From Planctomycetota bacterium (GTDB taxonomy: Bacteria > Planctomycetota > Phycisphaerae > Phycisphaerales > UBA1924), in the NCBI GenBank assembly GCA_013285505.1, contig CP053450.1, positions 1,038,796 to 1,102,795 on the forward strand: a stretch of DNA of 64,000 bases, given 5' to 3'. A program made the translations under genes and the position numbers. Shown one piece after another: positions 26,158 to 34,309 of this stretch; positions within the stretch are counted from its first letter, which is position 1; every line of letters starts with the position of its first letter. The notes below the pieces were generated by a model. It worked only from the letters and a program-made list of their open reading frames with translations, did not search any database and had not been told where the DNA came from.

Positions 26158-27597
26158 TTGATTGACGGCTTCAGCAAGCATGATTGGCTCACGGCGCTTC
26201 AATGCCCAACGCAGGCGTGGCTGAGCCTACAAGGCGGCGAATCCCCGTCGGAATCAGATCTCTTTCGAATGCAGCAAGGTCAGGAAGTCGGCGAGCTGGC
26301 AAAGACTCTGTTCCCAGGCGGGGTTGTGGCGTCGGGCGATGATTGGCGGCAGCACCAGGACGAATCCGCCTGCTTCTTTGAGGCACGCTTCGAGTCTGAC
26401 GGATTCGTCGCACGAGCCGATATCCTCGTGCGGTTGCTGGACGGATGGCACGTCGTCGAGGTGAAATCCAGCTTTGCCGACACGAAGAGTATTGACGAGT
26501 TGGTGGACGATTTGGCCTATACCGTGATGGTGGCTGAGAAGTCGGTGACGGTTACTCGCGCATCGTTGCTGCTGTTGTCTCGCGACTACCAATACGGCGA
26601 CCCTCCGACTTCACTCTTCGAAGAGCGTGACGTTTCCGAGGGAGCGTTTTCGCGAGCGGCGGCCTTTCGGCAAAGCGAAGAACAAGTGCGCAACGCGCTC
26701 AGCGATTGCGGTCCGCCAGCGGCAAGACTGAAATCAGCGTGTCGGCAATGCGCGTGGTTTGCTGCCGAATGTCTAGGGCGCGATGTGGAACACTCAGTAT
26801 TGGAGTTGCCGAACCTGCATCAGTCGAAGCTGGAGGCACTGGCCTCTCGGTCTGTAGTCTCGCTTTCAGATCTCCCGGAGAACTTTGCCCTCACAGACAC
26901 ACAGGCTCGTGTCCGAGATGCAGTCTTGACGCGACGACCTGTGGTGTCGAAGAAGTCGCTCCGTGAGGCACTTGAATCGGTAGAGTGGCCCTGCCACTAC
27001 TTGGACTTTGAGACCGTCGCCACGGTGCTGCCACTGTTTCCCGGCTTGCGGTGTCACGAGCAAGTGCTCACGCAATACAGCGTTCATCACCGGGAGACGT
27101 TCGACCGCGAGTGCACGCACGACGAGTTTCTTGCCGAGAACAAACGCGAGTGCCAGTGGGAGCTGGCTCAATCGCTCATTCGAGCCCTCGGAACGTCGGG
27201 CTCAGTCGTGGTCTACTCCCATTTCGAGAAGCAGAGACTGCGGGGACTCGCCGACCGTTTCCACGATGCGCGCCCGGCGCTAGCTGCGCTCGAAGACCGC
27301 CTAGTCGATCTTCTGCCGATTGTGCGGGGCAATGTTTACCACCCCGCCTTTAGAGGCAGCTACTCGATAAAGTCTGTGCTTCCTGTGCTTGTTCCAGACC
27401 TCAGCTATGAAGACCTAGACATCAGTGGCGGCGACACGGCGATAACGCGTTTCGCAAGGCTTGTGCGTGGCGAAATCCCCGACGACAGGGTCGCAGAGAC
27501 CCGCGCATCATTGCTCGCATACTGCAAACGGGACACAGAGGCGATGGTGCGGCTTCACGAGGCTCTATGGGCGATGGTGGCTTCAGATGGTGAGTGA
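26158..27597 (+). CDS. DUF2779-domain nuclease-like protein
   Basis: The TTG at 26158 is preferred because family members begin close to the SKHDWLTALQCPTQAWLSL motif; an ATG at 26053 is the alternative. The N-terminal half is Cas4/RecB-like: GFVARADILVRLLDGWHVVE followed by VKSS, with Cys residues in CRQCAWFAAEC that could bind an Fe-S cluster. The C-terminal half is the DUF2779 RNase H-like domain with HYLDFETVATVLPLFPG, QYSVHH and a final YCKRDTEAMVRL. It is the first gene of a tight operon with SIR2, HerA and KTSC. A DNA-processing effector role is inferred. Confidence 0.8.
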   Translation: MIDGFSKHDWLTALQCPTQAWLSLQGGESPSESDLFRMQQGQEVGELAKTLFPGGVVASGDDWRQHQDESACFFEARFESDGFVARADILVRLLDGWHVVEVKSSFADTKSIDELVDDLAYTVMVAEKSVTVTRASLLLLSRDYQYGDPPTSLFEERDVSEGAFSRAAAFRQSEEQVRNALSDCGPPAARLKSACRQCAWFAAECLGRDVEHSVLELPNLHQSKLEALASRSVVSLSDLPENFALTDTQARVRDAVLTRRPVVSKKSLREALESVEWPCHYLDFETVATVLPLFPGLRCHEQVLTQYSVHHRETFDRECTHDEFLAENKRECQWELAQSLIRALGTSGSVVVYSHFEKQRLRGLADRFHDARPALAALEDRLVDLLPIVRGNVYHPAFRGSYSIKSVLPVLVPDLSYEDLDISGGDTAITRFARLVRGEIPDDRVAETRASLLAYCKRDTEAMVRLHEALWAMVASDGE

Positions 27598-28796
27598 CAA
27601 CAGATATGTGTCGAGGGGGCCGCGTGGCTGAGCATGACCCAGAAAAGACCGTTGCAGACCTCCGCGAACATCTGACTCGCCACGACAAGCGTATCGCATT
27701 CCTTTGCGGTGCAGGAACCTCGTGCGCTGCGGGCTCGCGGAACGGAGGGGGAGAGTGGCTCCCGCTCATCCCAGCAGTGCCCGGCCTGACGACGAAGTGC
27801 AAAGAGAAGGCATCAGCAGCGAACGCGAAATTTGCTGAGGCTTGGGATCTTTTGGAGACACACTGCCGAGACGACGGGCAGGATCACTTTGTCGAGAGCA
27901 TCCTGTCGCGACTTCGAATGATGAAGAGGGCGATGGGGCGTGATGGTCAACTGGTGGGCTTGTCCCGTGACGAGGTTGGTGAGCTCGAACAGTGCATCCG
28001 ACAATCCATCGTTGAGACGGTGAATCCTGATCTCGGGACCGATCCGGAGGTGTTCCCTCATCGCGCATTCGCGCGATGGGTGTCCAAAGCCACGCGCAAG
28101 TTTCCCGTTGAGATATTTACGCTGAACTATGACATGCTTTTCGAGCATGCACTAGAAGAAGAGCGTATCGCGGTCTTCGATGGTTTTGTCGGGAGTAGCC
28201 GACCGTACTTTCACGCCGAGACTCTGACGCAGTCGGGCTTCATGCCCGGGATGATGTGGACTCGGCTGTGGAAAATGCATGGCTCCGTGAACTGGAGCCG
28301 GGCGACTGTCCGCGGGTCGCAACGGATTGTACGAGGTCCAGTGTCAGAGAAGGGCGAGCTGATCTTCCCATCGTTTGAAAAGTATGACGAATCTCGGCAG
28401 CAGCCATACTCTGCCTTCACGTCACGGTTGAGAACGTTCCTGGAAGAGGACGACGCCCTGCTGGTCGTGCTGGGCTACAGCTTTTCGGACGAGCATGTCA
28501 ATGAAGTCATTTACGGAGCACTTGAAGCGAGCACGCGAACGCACGTCTACGCGCTTCAGTTTGACGCCATTGATGGTGCCTGCGCGTTGTTGAAGCGTGC
28601 CGGACAATGCCGAAATCTTGTGGTGGCCAGCCCGAACTGTGGTGCGATCGGTGGAGTGGTGGGACCTTGGTCAAAGGACGCGGAGATGCTCGCCGCACAA
28701 GGCGTCGTAGACGCGGGGGCGGACGGCGCTCGCTCGCTGCGATTGGGGGACTTCGCTCGTTTCTGCACCTTCCTTGAAAGCATGTCGGAGCGATAA
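27594..28796 (+). CDS. SIR2-family protein (defence-type NADase-like)
   Basis: A GTG start overlaps the DUF2779 stop as GTGA, so translation is probably coupled. The 400 residues contain sirtuin-like motifs: FLCGAGTS at about 36-43, FTLNYDMLFEHAL at about 174-186, KMHGSVNW near 227, and VVLGYSFSDEHVNE near 291. The Asn and His correspond to the NAD-handling residues of SIR2 proteins. In the established SIR2-HerA anti-phage pair this protein depletes NAD+ when activated by phage. That activity here is inferred from the family and the HerA neighbour 4 bases downstream. Confidence 0.88.
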   Translation: MTTDMCRGGRVAEHDPEKTVADLREHLTRHDKRIAFLCGAGTSCAAGSRNGGGEWLPLIPAVPGLTTKCKEKASAANAKFAEAWDLLETHCRDDGQDHFVESILSRLRMMKRAMGRDGQLVGLSRDEVGELEQCIRQSIVETVNPDLGTDPEVFPHRAFARWVSKATRKFPVEIFTLNYDMLFEHALEEERIAVFDGFVGSSRPYFHAETLTQSGFMPGMMWTRLWKMHGSVNWSRATVRGSQRIVRGPVSEKGELIFPSFEKYDESRQQPYSAFTSRLRTFLEEDDALLVVLGYSFSDEHVNEVIYGALEASTRTHVYALQFDAIDGACALLKRAGQCRNLVVASPNCGAIGGVVGPWSKDAEMLAAQGVVDAGADGARSLRLGDFARFCTFLESMSER

Positions 28797-28800
28797 CGCG

Positions 28801-30663
28801 ATGAGCGCAGACGAGCCCACCTTTATCGGCCAAGTCGCTTCCGTGTCAGGAGCGAGCGTTCGGGTCCGTCTCCGCGAGGATATGCCGTCTCCGATCGTGT
28901 TGGTCAACGGAGACTCGTATCGGGTCGGCCAAATTGGAGCCTACGTCCGAATCCCGCTCGGCTACACGCAGCTGTACGCCATCTGCACTCAAATCGGTGC
29001 TGACGCTATGCCTCCGACCGCCTTGCCCGCGAACGAGTTGTCCCATTCAGCGTCCGGAGCGACGGCCATGAGTGGCTTCCGTTGGATGACGGTCGCTTTG
29101 TTTGGAGAGGGTGTTGCCAAGGAGTTCGAGCGTGGAGTCAGTCAGTATCCAACGATTGGGGATGAGGTGCACCTGGTCACGGCTGATGATCTGAACACGA
29201 TCTACGGCCGTGTCGCGCCGAAGACAGGCACGGTGTCTGTGGGCCAGATCGCAGGTAGCTCAGGTATTCCGGCTGAACTGAACGTGAGCGGGATGGTGTC
29301 GCGTCACACCGTGGTCGTCGGTTCGACTGGATCGGGGAAGTCCAATCTTGTTGCGGTGCTGCTAGAGGCGGTTTCTAGCGGTGTGTTTCCAAGCGCACGC
29401 ACTCTAGTGATCGATCCGCATGGTGAGTACGCATCGGCTGTTGGGGATCGTGCAGCGGTGTTCCGAGTATCGCCGAAGGCGAGCAAAGGGGAGATGCAGC
29501 TGCGCGTGCCGTTTTGGGCTCTGCCCTTCGAGCACCTGTGTGGGCTTACACTAGGCCAATTGCAACCGCATCACGAGGTTGCGATCCGGGAAGCGGTAAT
29601 TGACCTGAAAGGTGCGAGTGCGAAGCGATTGAGGCGGGTGCTCCCTGAGGCGGCGATCACAGCGGATTCACCCATTCCCTTCAGCATCAAGAAACTGTGG
29701 CACGAACTTGACGAGTTCGAAGGAATGACGTTTTCAGCGTCAGGCACCGGACAAAACGAAGCGACGAGAAGCGCTCCGATTGAAATGGGTGATCCGGAAA
29801 TCCTCAAACCGACTCGATATCCGCCAGCATCGCCTCTCAACCAGGCACCGTACTACAACGGGAAGCGGCGGCTTATCGACCGGCAGCTCACCATGATGCG
29901 GACGCGACTTAAGGATCCGCGGTTTAAGTTTCTGTTTGAGCCATCCGGCGGTTGCACGCCAGATTCCGAGGGAACGATTGGTTCCGACCTGGACGCCGTC
30001 GTGTCGGAGTGGGTAGGCCACGACAAACCAATCACTGTCCTAGACGTTTCGGGCGTACCGAGCGAGGTGCGGGCGACGATTGTCGGCACGATGCTGCGAG
30101 TGGTCTACGACTGTCTCTTCTGGGCGGGGTCGCTGCCCGTGAGCGGTCGCAATCAGCCTCTCTTCATCGTCCTCGATGAGGCGCATCTATTCGTCCCAGA
30201 TGACCAAAAAGGCCTCGCTCACGATACTTTGGCGATGATCGCGAAAGAGGGGCGGAAGTACGGCATCGGCCTGATGCTTGTGACGCAACGTCCGTCTGAG
30301 CTCGACAAGACGGTGATGAGCCAATGTGGCTCTCTGATCGCCTTGAGGCTCACGAATGGCGCGGATCGCGCTCACGTCGCCGCGGCGGTTCCGGACGATC
30401 TTGGTGGGCTCATCGAGCAGTTACCGACGCTTCGGACCGGCGAGGGGCTGTTCTTGGGGGAGGTCCTGCCTATTCCCTCTCGGGTGAGGGTGAGGAAGGC
30501 AGCGAACAAGCCTGTCGGTGGGGACCCTCTCCTAGATGAGCAGTGGAGACGCTCACCGCGCCCATCGTCGAATCACTACGAAGCAGCGCTCGCGAACTGG
30601 CGTGCTCAGGCAGTATTGGAGCCGGTGCCGAGCACGGTAGAGAGCGACACAAAGGAGCCGTAG
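28801..30663 (+). CDS. herA: HerA-family hexameric ATPase
   Basis: The ATG at 28801 follows the SIR2 stop by four bases. The 620 residues comprise an N-terminal HAS-barrel (FIGQVASVSGASVRVRLRED), Walker A GSTGSGKS at 174-181, IDPHGEYA after it, and Walker B LFIVLDEAHLF at about 453-463 followed by the sensor region LMLVTQRPSELDKTVMSQC and an arginine-finger-like LRLTNGADR. HerA is a DNA translocase; in defence operons it assembles with SIR2 or nuclease partners. The frame is intact across 1.9 kb. Confidence 0.93.
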   Translation: MSADEPTFIGQVASVSGASVRVRLREDMPSPIVLVNGDSYRVGQIGAYVRIPLGYTQLYAICTQIGADAMPPTALPANELSHSASGATAMSGFRWMTVALFGEGVAKEFERGVSQYPTIGDEVHLVTADDLNTIYGRVAPKTGTVSVGQIAGSSGIPAELNVSGMVSRHTVVVGSTGSGKSNLVAVLLEAVSSGVFPSARTLVIDPHGEYASAVGDRAAVFRVSPKASKGEMQLRVPFWALPFEHLCGLTLGQLQPHHEVAIREAVIDLKGASAKRLRRVLPEAAITADSPIPFSIKKLWHELDEFEGMTFSASGTGQNEATRSAPIEMGDPEILKPTRYPPASPLNQAPYYNGKRRLIDRQLTMMRTRLKDPRFKFLFEPSGGCTPDSEGTIGSDLDAVVSEWVGHDKPITVLDVSGVPSEVRATIVGTMLRVVYDCLFWAGSLPVSGRNQPLFIVLDEAHLFVPDDQKGLAHDTLAMIAKEGRKYGIGLMLVTQRPSELDKTVMSQCGSLIALRLTNGADRAHVAAAVPDDLGGLIEQLPTLRTGEGLFLGEVLPIPSRVRVRKAANKPVGGDPLLDEQWRRSPRPSSNHYEAALANWRAQAVLEPVPSTVESDTKEP

Positions 30664-30664
30664 A

Positions 30665-30880
30665 ATGCCGGAGATGCAAATGGTAGTGTCCTCGAACATC
30701 GAGGCGATCGGATACGCCGCAGAGTGCCAGCAATTGCATGTGCGCTTCTCCAAGAGTGGAACGACGTATGTCTATCACGGCGTCGAAGAATGGGTGTATT
30801 CTGAGTTCATGGCGGCCGAGTCTAAAGGCCAATATCTCAACGCCAATATCAAGAACGTGTATCAGCACAGCCAGCTCTGA
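30665..30880 (+). CDS. KTSC-domain small protein
   Basis: The ATG begins one base after the HerA stop. The 71 residues match the KTSC domain: SSNIEAIGYAAECQQLHVRF, TYVYHGVEEWVYSEFMAAES and GQYLNANIKN. KTSC domains are small RNA/protein-binding-like modules, also fused to lysyl-tRNA synthetases; their role is poorly known. As fourth gene of the operon it may be a regulator or sensor for the SIR2-HerA complex. That link is inference from gene spacing. Confidence 0.8.
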   Translation: MPEMQMVVSSNIEAIGYAAECQQLHVRFSKSGTTYVYHGVEEWVYSEFMAAESKGQYLNANIKNVYQHSQL

Positions 30881-30941
30881 GCTGTACCCGTTCGTGGCTG
30901 GCTCCAGTCGGTGGTACGAACAGCGTGTGTCCGGAGTGGTG

Positions 30942-31196
30942 ATGCCTGATTCGTCATTCAGCGAGCAGCCGAGCATTCCGTGTTGGCGGAGTGTGGAGCA
31001 GATCCGAAGTCAACAGCGGATGCGACGCGAGACGGTCGTTGCCGCGATGCTCTCCCGTGAACTCCGATATGAGCAGCGAGGCCGCATCCGATACGCCCGA
31101 GCGAGTGACGTGAAGGCAAGGGAGGAATGTCGCCTCGCCAATCGGTGGCCGACGTCACCGGTCGAGATTCATCCCGCGCTACTGGAGTTCCGGTAG
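30942..31196 (+). CDS. Small basic protein of unknown function
   Basis: The ATG at 30942 has GGAG about 5 bases upstream. The 84 residues are Arg-rich with a likely helical pair, RSVEQIRSQQRMRRETVVAA followed by MLSRELRYEQRGRIRYARAS, which could bind nucleic acid, as excisionases or small regulators do. No family is recognised. It follows KTSC by 61 bases and may belong to the same transcript. Confidence 0.45.
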   Translation: MPDSSFSEQPSIPCWRSVEQIRSQQRMRRETVVAAMLSRELRYEQRGRIRYARASDVKAREECRLANRWPTSPVEIHPALLEFR

Positions 31197-31380
31197 GTCC
31201 CAGACAGCCCGACGGGATTTGCCACGAGTGACACCTCGATGCCCTTCGTCGCTCCGCACCTCGGGCACTCCTCCGGGATCGCCCGGCTGAAGCCCTTCGG
31301 GTTGCACGCGGTGTAGACGCAGTAGAGGATCGCCTGGGTGGCGGGTACAGGCCCGGCCCCGGAGGAGGCACCCGGTGCGT
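31169..31380 (-). pseudogene. Fragment of a zinc-ribbon-like protein
   Basis: On the minus strand the reading AILYCVYTACNPKGFSRAIP, then EECPRCGATKGIEV, has a Cys-x4-Cys and Cys-x2-Cys pair like a zinc ribbon. No start is seen; upstream sequence becomes low-complexity. The 3' end overlaps the 30942-31196 gene. It is probably the remnant of a lost gene. Confidence 0.3.
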
Positions 31381-31500
31381 CTAAAAGTGCGTTTTGACCA
31401 CCCCCAAAACCCCCCTTGAGGGGTACTCAGCTGGTACCCGACAAACCGCCTTCTTGACCCTGAGAACGCGGTTTGTGCCCTTCTGGAGGGGGTGCAGAGA

Positions 31501-31529
31501 CCACCGGATTGGGACTTTCGATCCGGTGG
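31501..31529. repeat. 9-bp dyad in a gene-free stretch
   Basis: CCACCGGAT (31501-31509) and ATCCGGTGG (31521-31529) are exact inverted repeats around 11 bases. The surrounding region 31381-31880 has no credible gene: its open frames are Pro/Arg-rich and code in all directions. Confidence 0.45.
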
Positions 31530-31880
31530 AATTCACCGACTGCCCAGTTGTCGCACCAGAGCCAGGACGCGTGCTCGCTGCTCTGTGGCCAGGCATGGCC
31601 ATAATGCCTCCACCTCTTCCCACCCGACATCGTGTGCGTCCTCGTGTGCGTCCGCCCCCTCCGACCCAGCGCCTGGAGCATTCTTCAGAGGGCTTTGGGC
31701 CCCTGAGAACGGGCTCCGGCGCGGTGCTCCGCCCCGGTCCGCCGACACCTCCGCCGACACCTGCAACCGGGCACGACCGGATGCATCCGGGATCATCCCG
31801 GGTGTCGTCGCCACCCCCCATGACGGGCCGGAATCGCCGATTCTGTGCCCTCAGGGGCAATAGTGGGGCGGTGCTGACGA

Positions 31881-31923
31881 CGCCTTAGGAAAGCGATGCT
31901 CTATCCAACTGAGCTACGGGGGC
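31881..31923 (-). pseudogene. Truncated tRNA-Arg(CCU), 5' half only
   Basis: Read on the minus strand from 31923, GCCCCCGTAGCTCAGTTGG continues with a complete D-arm and an anticodon loop TTCCTAA (anticodon CCT), with a nearly paired stem up to GGCG. After that no variable loop, T-arm (no TTCGA) or acceptor 3' strand CGGGGGC can be found. Position and neighbour (an integrase stub starting at 32056) suggest a relic attachment site where an element integrated at the anticodon loop. Confidence 0.75.
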
Positions 31924-32055
31924 TTTCGCGAAAAACACCGTAATTTGCAGCCGATTTGACTTTCGGCATCTCCCGGCCTCATGTCCTACGACACCCGTTA
32001 CGACACCTGCTCTGGTGTCGTCCGCCATTCTGGCGGGTGTCGCAAGGAGGCGGCG

Positions 32056-32385
32056 ATGCCACAGGATACCACCACCAGCAAGGCCCCGGCCAAGCGGGGA
32101 TCCCCTGCTCGGGCCACGGCCGACCGGCCCGCCAAGCCCTACCCGACGTTCCCCCTCTTCCCCCACAGGAACGGCCAGTGGGCCAAGAAGATACGGGGGC
32201 GGTTCGTCTTCTTCGGCATCTGGGCCGACCCGATGGGGGCCCGGGACCGCTACCTCGCCCAGAAGGACGAGCTCCACGCGGGGCTGGTGCCCCGGAGGCG
32301 GGCTGCGGCGTCGATCGGGGCCCCGGACTCGACCCCGGGCACGCTATTGATACTTCGAAGGAACAAAGTGGAGAGCACGCAATGA
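32056..32385 (+). pseudogene. Integrase N-terminal stub
   Basis: The ATG at 32056 has AAGGAGG upstream. The reading PAKPYPTFPLFPHRNGQWAK, then KIRGRFVFFGIWADPMGARD and YLAQKDELHAG, is the N-terminal arm-binding region of phage-type tyrosine integrases common in Planctomycetes. Core-binding and catalytic domains are missing: the frame degenerates after about 32290 and ends at 32385, overlapping the next gene. With the tRNA half next to it, it marks one end of a former integrative element. Confidence 0.75.
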
Positions 32386-33527
32386 TGCGATGGCTTCTGT
32401 GCTTGGGAGTCTTGGCGCCCTGCATAAGCGTCTCAATTGCTCAGGAGCCGGCGTCCATGACGGATGCCGCTACGAATGTTGGTGCGCCGCTCTGCATTGT
32501 TGAGATGGGAACTGGCGACGCGATGAACTCACCCGACTTGGTGTACCGCCTGGTCTCTATGGACGGCGTCCTCCTGCCTTATGTCTTCGGCGACGCGCAG
32601 TACCACTCGGACGGTGCTACCATTGCCACAACGTATGAGGATGATGGGTGGACGCCCAAGCAGACTATGATATGGTCCGGGCACGGGCAGCTGCTCGGGT
32701 GCGTAGCGGGGAACTCGTTTCTCGGGTACTGTGGCAGTGGCTTCGCTTTATTAGAACGGGCTGGCCAAGAGGGCAACGGCCACTCTGGTGCAGAGACTGC
32801 TCTTGTCCATCTTCGTTCAGGGACTACGATTTGGACCCTTCCAGAGTCTCTTGAGATTCTGCCTTCGCCTGTGTGGACAGGGTATCTGATCGCAAGCCAA
32901 GTGTCCGACGGGTCTCGGGTGCTCGTCAATATGGCTGGTGAACTCGCAATCGATGGTTCGAAAGAGATGCTCGGATGGGCATCCGAGGGAGTGGTGGCGT
33001 TTCGAAGCGAGGGGCAGTGGGGGCTTATGACCTGCGGTGGAGACGAGATCCTACAGCCTCAATATGATCTACTCGTCGGTGGCCTCTCTGAGGGTGCTGT
33101 GCGGGTGGTCCAGGGCGGCGCGATGTCGCTCGTCAGTGTTCATGGCAAGCCTCTGCTGAATGGCGCAACGTTCGAGTACATCGGCGGGGGGCAGGGCCTG
33201 GTCTATCCGGTGAAGGACGCCCGCGCAGGGAGCTGGGGTGTAGTCGGGCGAGATGGCAAGTGGCTAACATCTACGAGCTACGACTTTATCGGAGACTTTT
33301 CAGAGCGACTCGCTGCGTTCTTCAATGAGGATAGCGATCAGCGGTCCTTCGGAGGATTTGTAGATCTCGAAGGCGATGAGCACTTTGTTAGTGCTGGAGT
33401 CGTGCGTCCCGTTCATCCGCAGCTGGCAGGCTTTCGGAATGGCCTGGCCTTTATCAAGAGCGTCATGCCCGGCGAGTCGCGTGTAATCAACCGGAACGGG
33501 GAAGTAGTCTGGGTTGAGAGCCCGTAG
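32382..33527 (+). CDS. Secreted WG-repeat protein
   Basis: The start is ATG 32382, with GGAG 8 bases upstream. The N-terminus MMRWLLCLGVLAPCISVSIA is a signal peptide. The 381-residue protein has several WG-type beta repeats, clearest in SEGQWGLMTCGGDEILQPQY and in GSWGVVGRDGKWLTSTSYDF. WG repeats form beta-propeller-like surfaces, usually for binding. It sits directly behind the integrase stub, so it was probably brought in by rearrangement. Its partner or substrate is unknown. Confidence 0.7.
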   Translation: MMRWLLCLGVLAPCISVSIAQEPASMTDAATNVGAPLCIVEMGTGDAMNSPDLVYRLVSMDGVLLPYVFGDAQYHSDGATIATTYEDDGWTPKQTMIWSGHGQLLGCVAGNSFLGYCGSGFALLERAGQEGNGHSGAETALVHLRSGTTIWTLPESLEILPSPVWTGYLIASQVSDGSRVLVNMAGELAIDGSKEMLGWASEGVVAFRSEGQWGLMTCGGDEILQPQYDLLVGGLSEGAVRVVQGGAMSLVSVHGKPLLNGATFEYIGGGQGLVYPVKDARAGSWGVVGRDGKWLTSTSYDFIGDFSERLAAFFNEDSDQRSFGGFVDLEGDEHFVSAGVVRPVHPQLAGFRNGLAFIKSVMPGESRVINRNGEVVWVESP

Positions 33528-33673
33528 GGTTCCGTCCGTCAGTTGTCGTCCGGCTCGCACAAGATGTGCTCCGCGATAGACATGGGCCAAGGGTGGACGG
33601 AGATACTCCGACCCAGCTGCGCAGCAGACGTCGCCGTTCCGGGGCATGCCGGATTGTCTGGACCTCGCCGCGG

Positions 33674-34004
33674 TCAGGCGGCGCGACGGTACGAGCGGAG
33701 CATGCCGCCGAGCCGCTCCCAGAATTCGATGTCCATCACGGGCTCTCGCTCGGCCTCCCGATCAGCCGGTTGCTAAGCCCCTGGTGGTCCGCTCGAGGTG
33801 ATGGTGGGCCCCCTGTTCCTCGATCGCCAGACGCGAGGGTCCCTCGCCCATCGGGACGATCTCCGATGGGCAATCCGCCTTGTTCGACCGGACGAACGGC
33901 TCGGCGCAGGCACTTATGCCCCGCGCGAGTGGCCTGACTGCCTTGGTCCGTAGGCGGGCCCGGAGAAGACGTTTCGGACGCTCGCGGCCGATCTCTGTTC
34001 CCAA
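33674..34004 (-). pseudogene. Degraded integrase-core transposase remnant
   Basis: Frame fragments on the minus strand match the transposase at 21148-21610: FVRSNKADCPSEIVPMGEG against [19 protein letters not shown], and a terminal ERLGGMLRSYRRAA ending at 33674 against [10 protein letters not shown]. Stops and frameshifts interrupt it, so it is older than the other copy. The rest of 33528-34309 holds no gene I can support apart from two palindromes. Confidence 0.6.
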
Positions 34005-34040
34005 TGGCAGTGCGAGCTGCTCTCGCTTACTGGCCGCGGT

Positions 34041-34054
34041 GAGGGGATCCCCTC
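34041..34054. repeat. 14-bp GC palindrome
   Basis: GAGGGGATCCCCTC is a perfect palindrome between the transposase remnant and RHS2. A similar GAGGGGATCCCCTC occurs at 58471-58484 inside the palindromic repeat family described near 58454 and 60784, so it may be a related dispersed element. Confidence 0.4.
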
Positions 34055-34214
34055 GCGGCGCTGCCTGGCTCGACGCAAGATATGTTGAGACAAACTGCGT
34101 CTCCGCCTAAATCGTTGTGACGAACTGTTTTGCAGTAATGCGCAACTAGCAGGCGTCTAAGGTCGTGTGCCCGTGCGAGCAAGTATTTGCACAAATGTAC
34201 TCTGAGAGGGGTTG

Positions 34215-34234
34215 CATACAACCCTGGTTGTATG
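34215..34234. promoter_or_regulatory. Operator-like dyad upstream of RHS2
   Basis: CATACAACC (34215-34223) and GGTTGTATG (34226-34234) form a perfect 9-bp dyad with a 2-base centre, 75 bases before the RHS2 start. This compact AT/GC-mixed palindrome is the form of a regulator-binding site. No cognate regulator is identified. Confidence 0.4.
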
Positions 34235-34309
34235 TAGACATATCGACCAGCGTTGCTGGAGTGCGCAGGCGCTGATGAGGGCACAATTATTCCGCAGGGA
34301 GACAAGGCA

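Noticed and set aside
31394..31888. Pro/Arg-rich open frame of 164 codons
   Set aside because: Open frames exist in several directions here, with biased composition and no ribosome-binding site or family.
31381..31923. Group I intron splitting tRNA-Arg(CCU)
   Set aside because: Such introns are known in this tRNA, but no 3' exon (T-arm or CGGGGGC strand) is present within about 500 bases.
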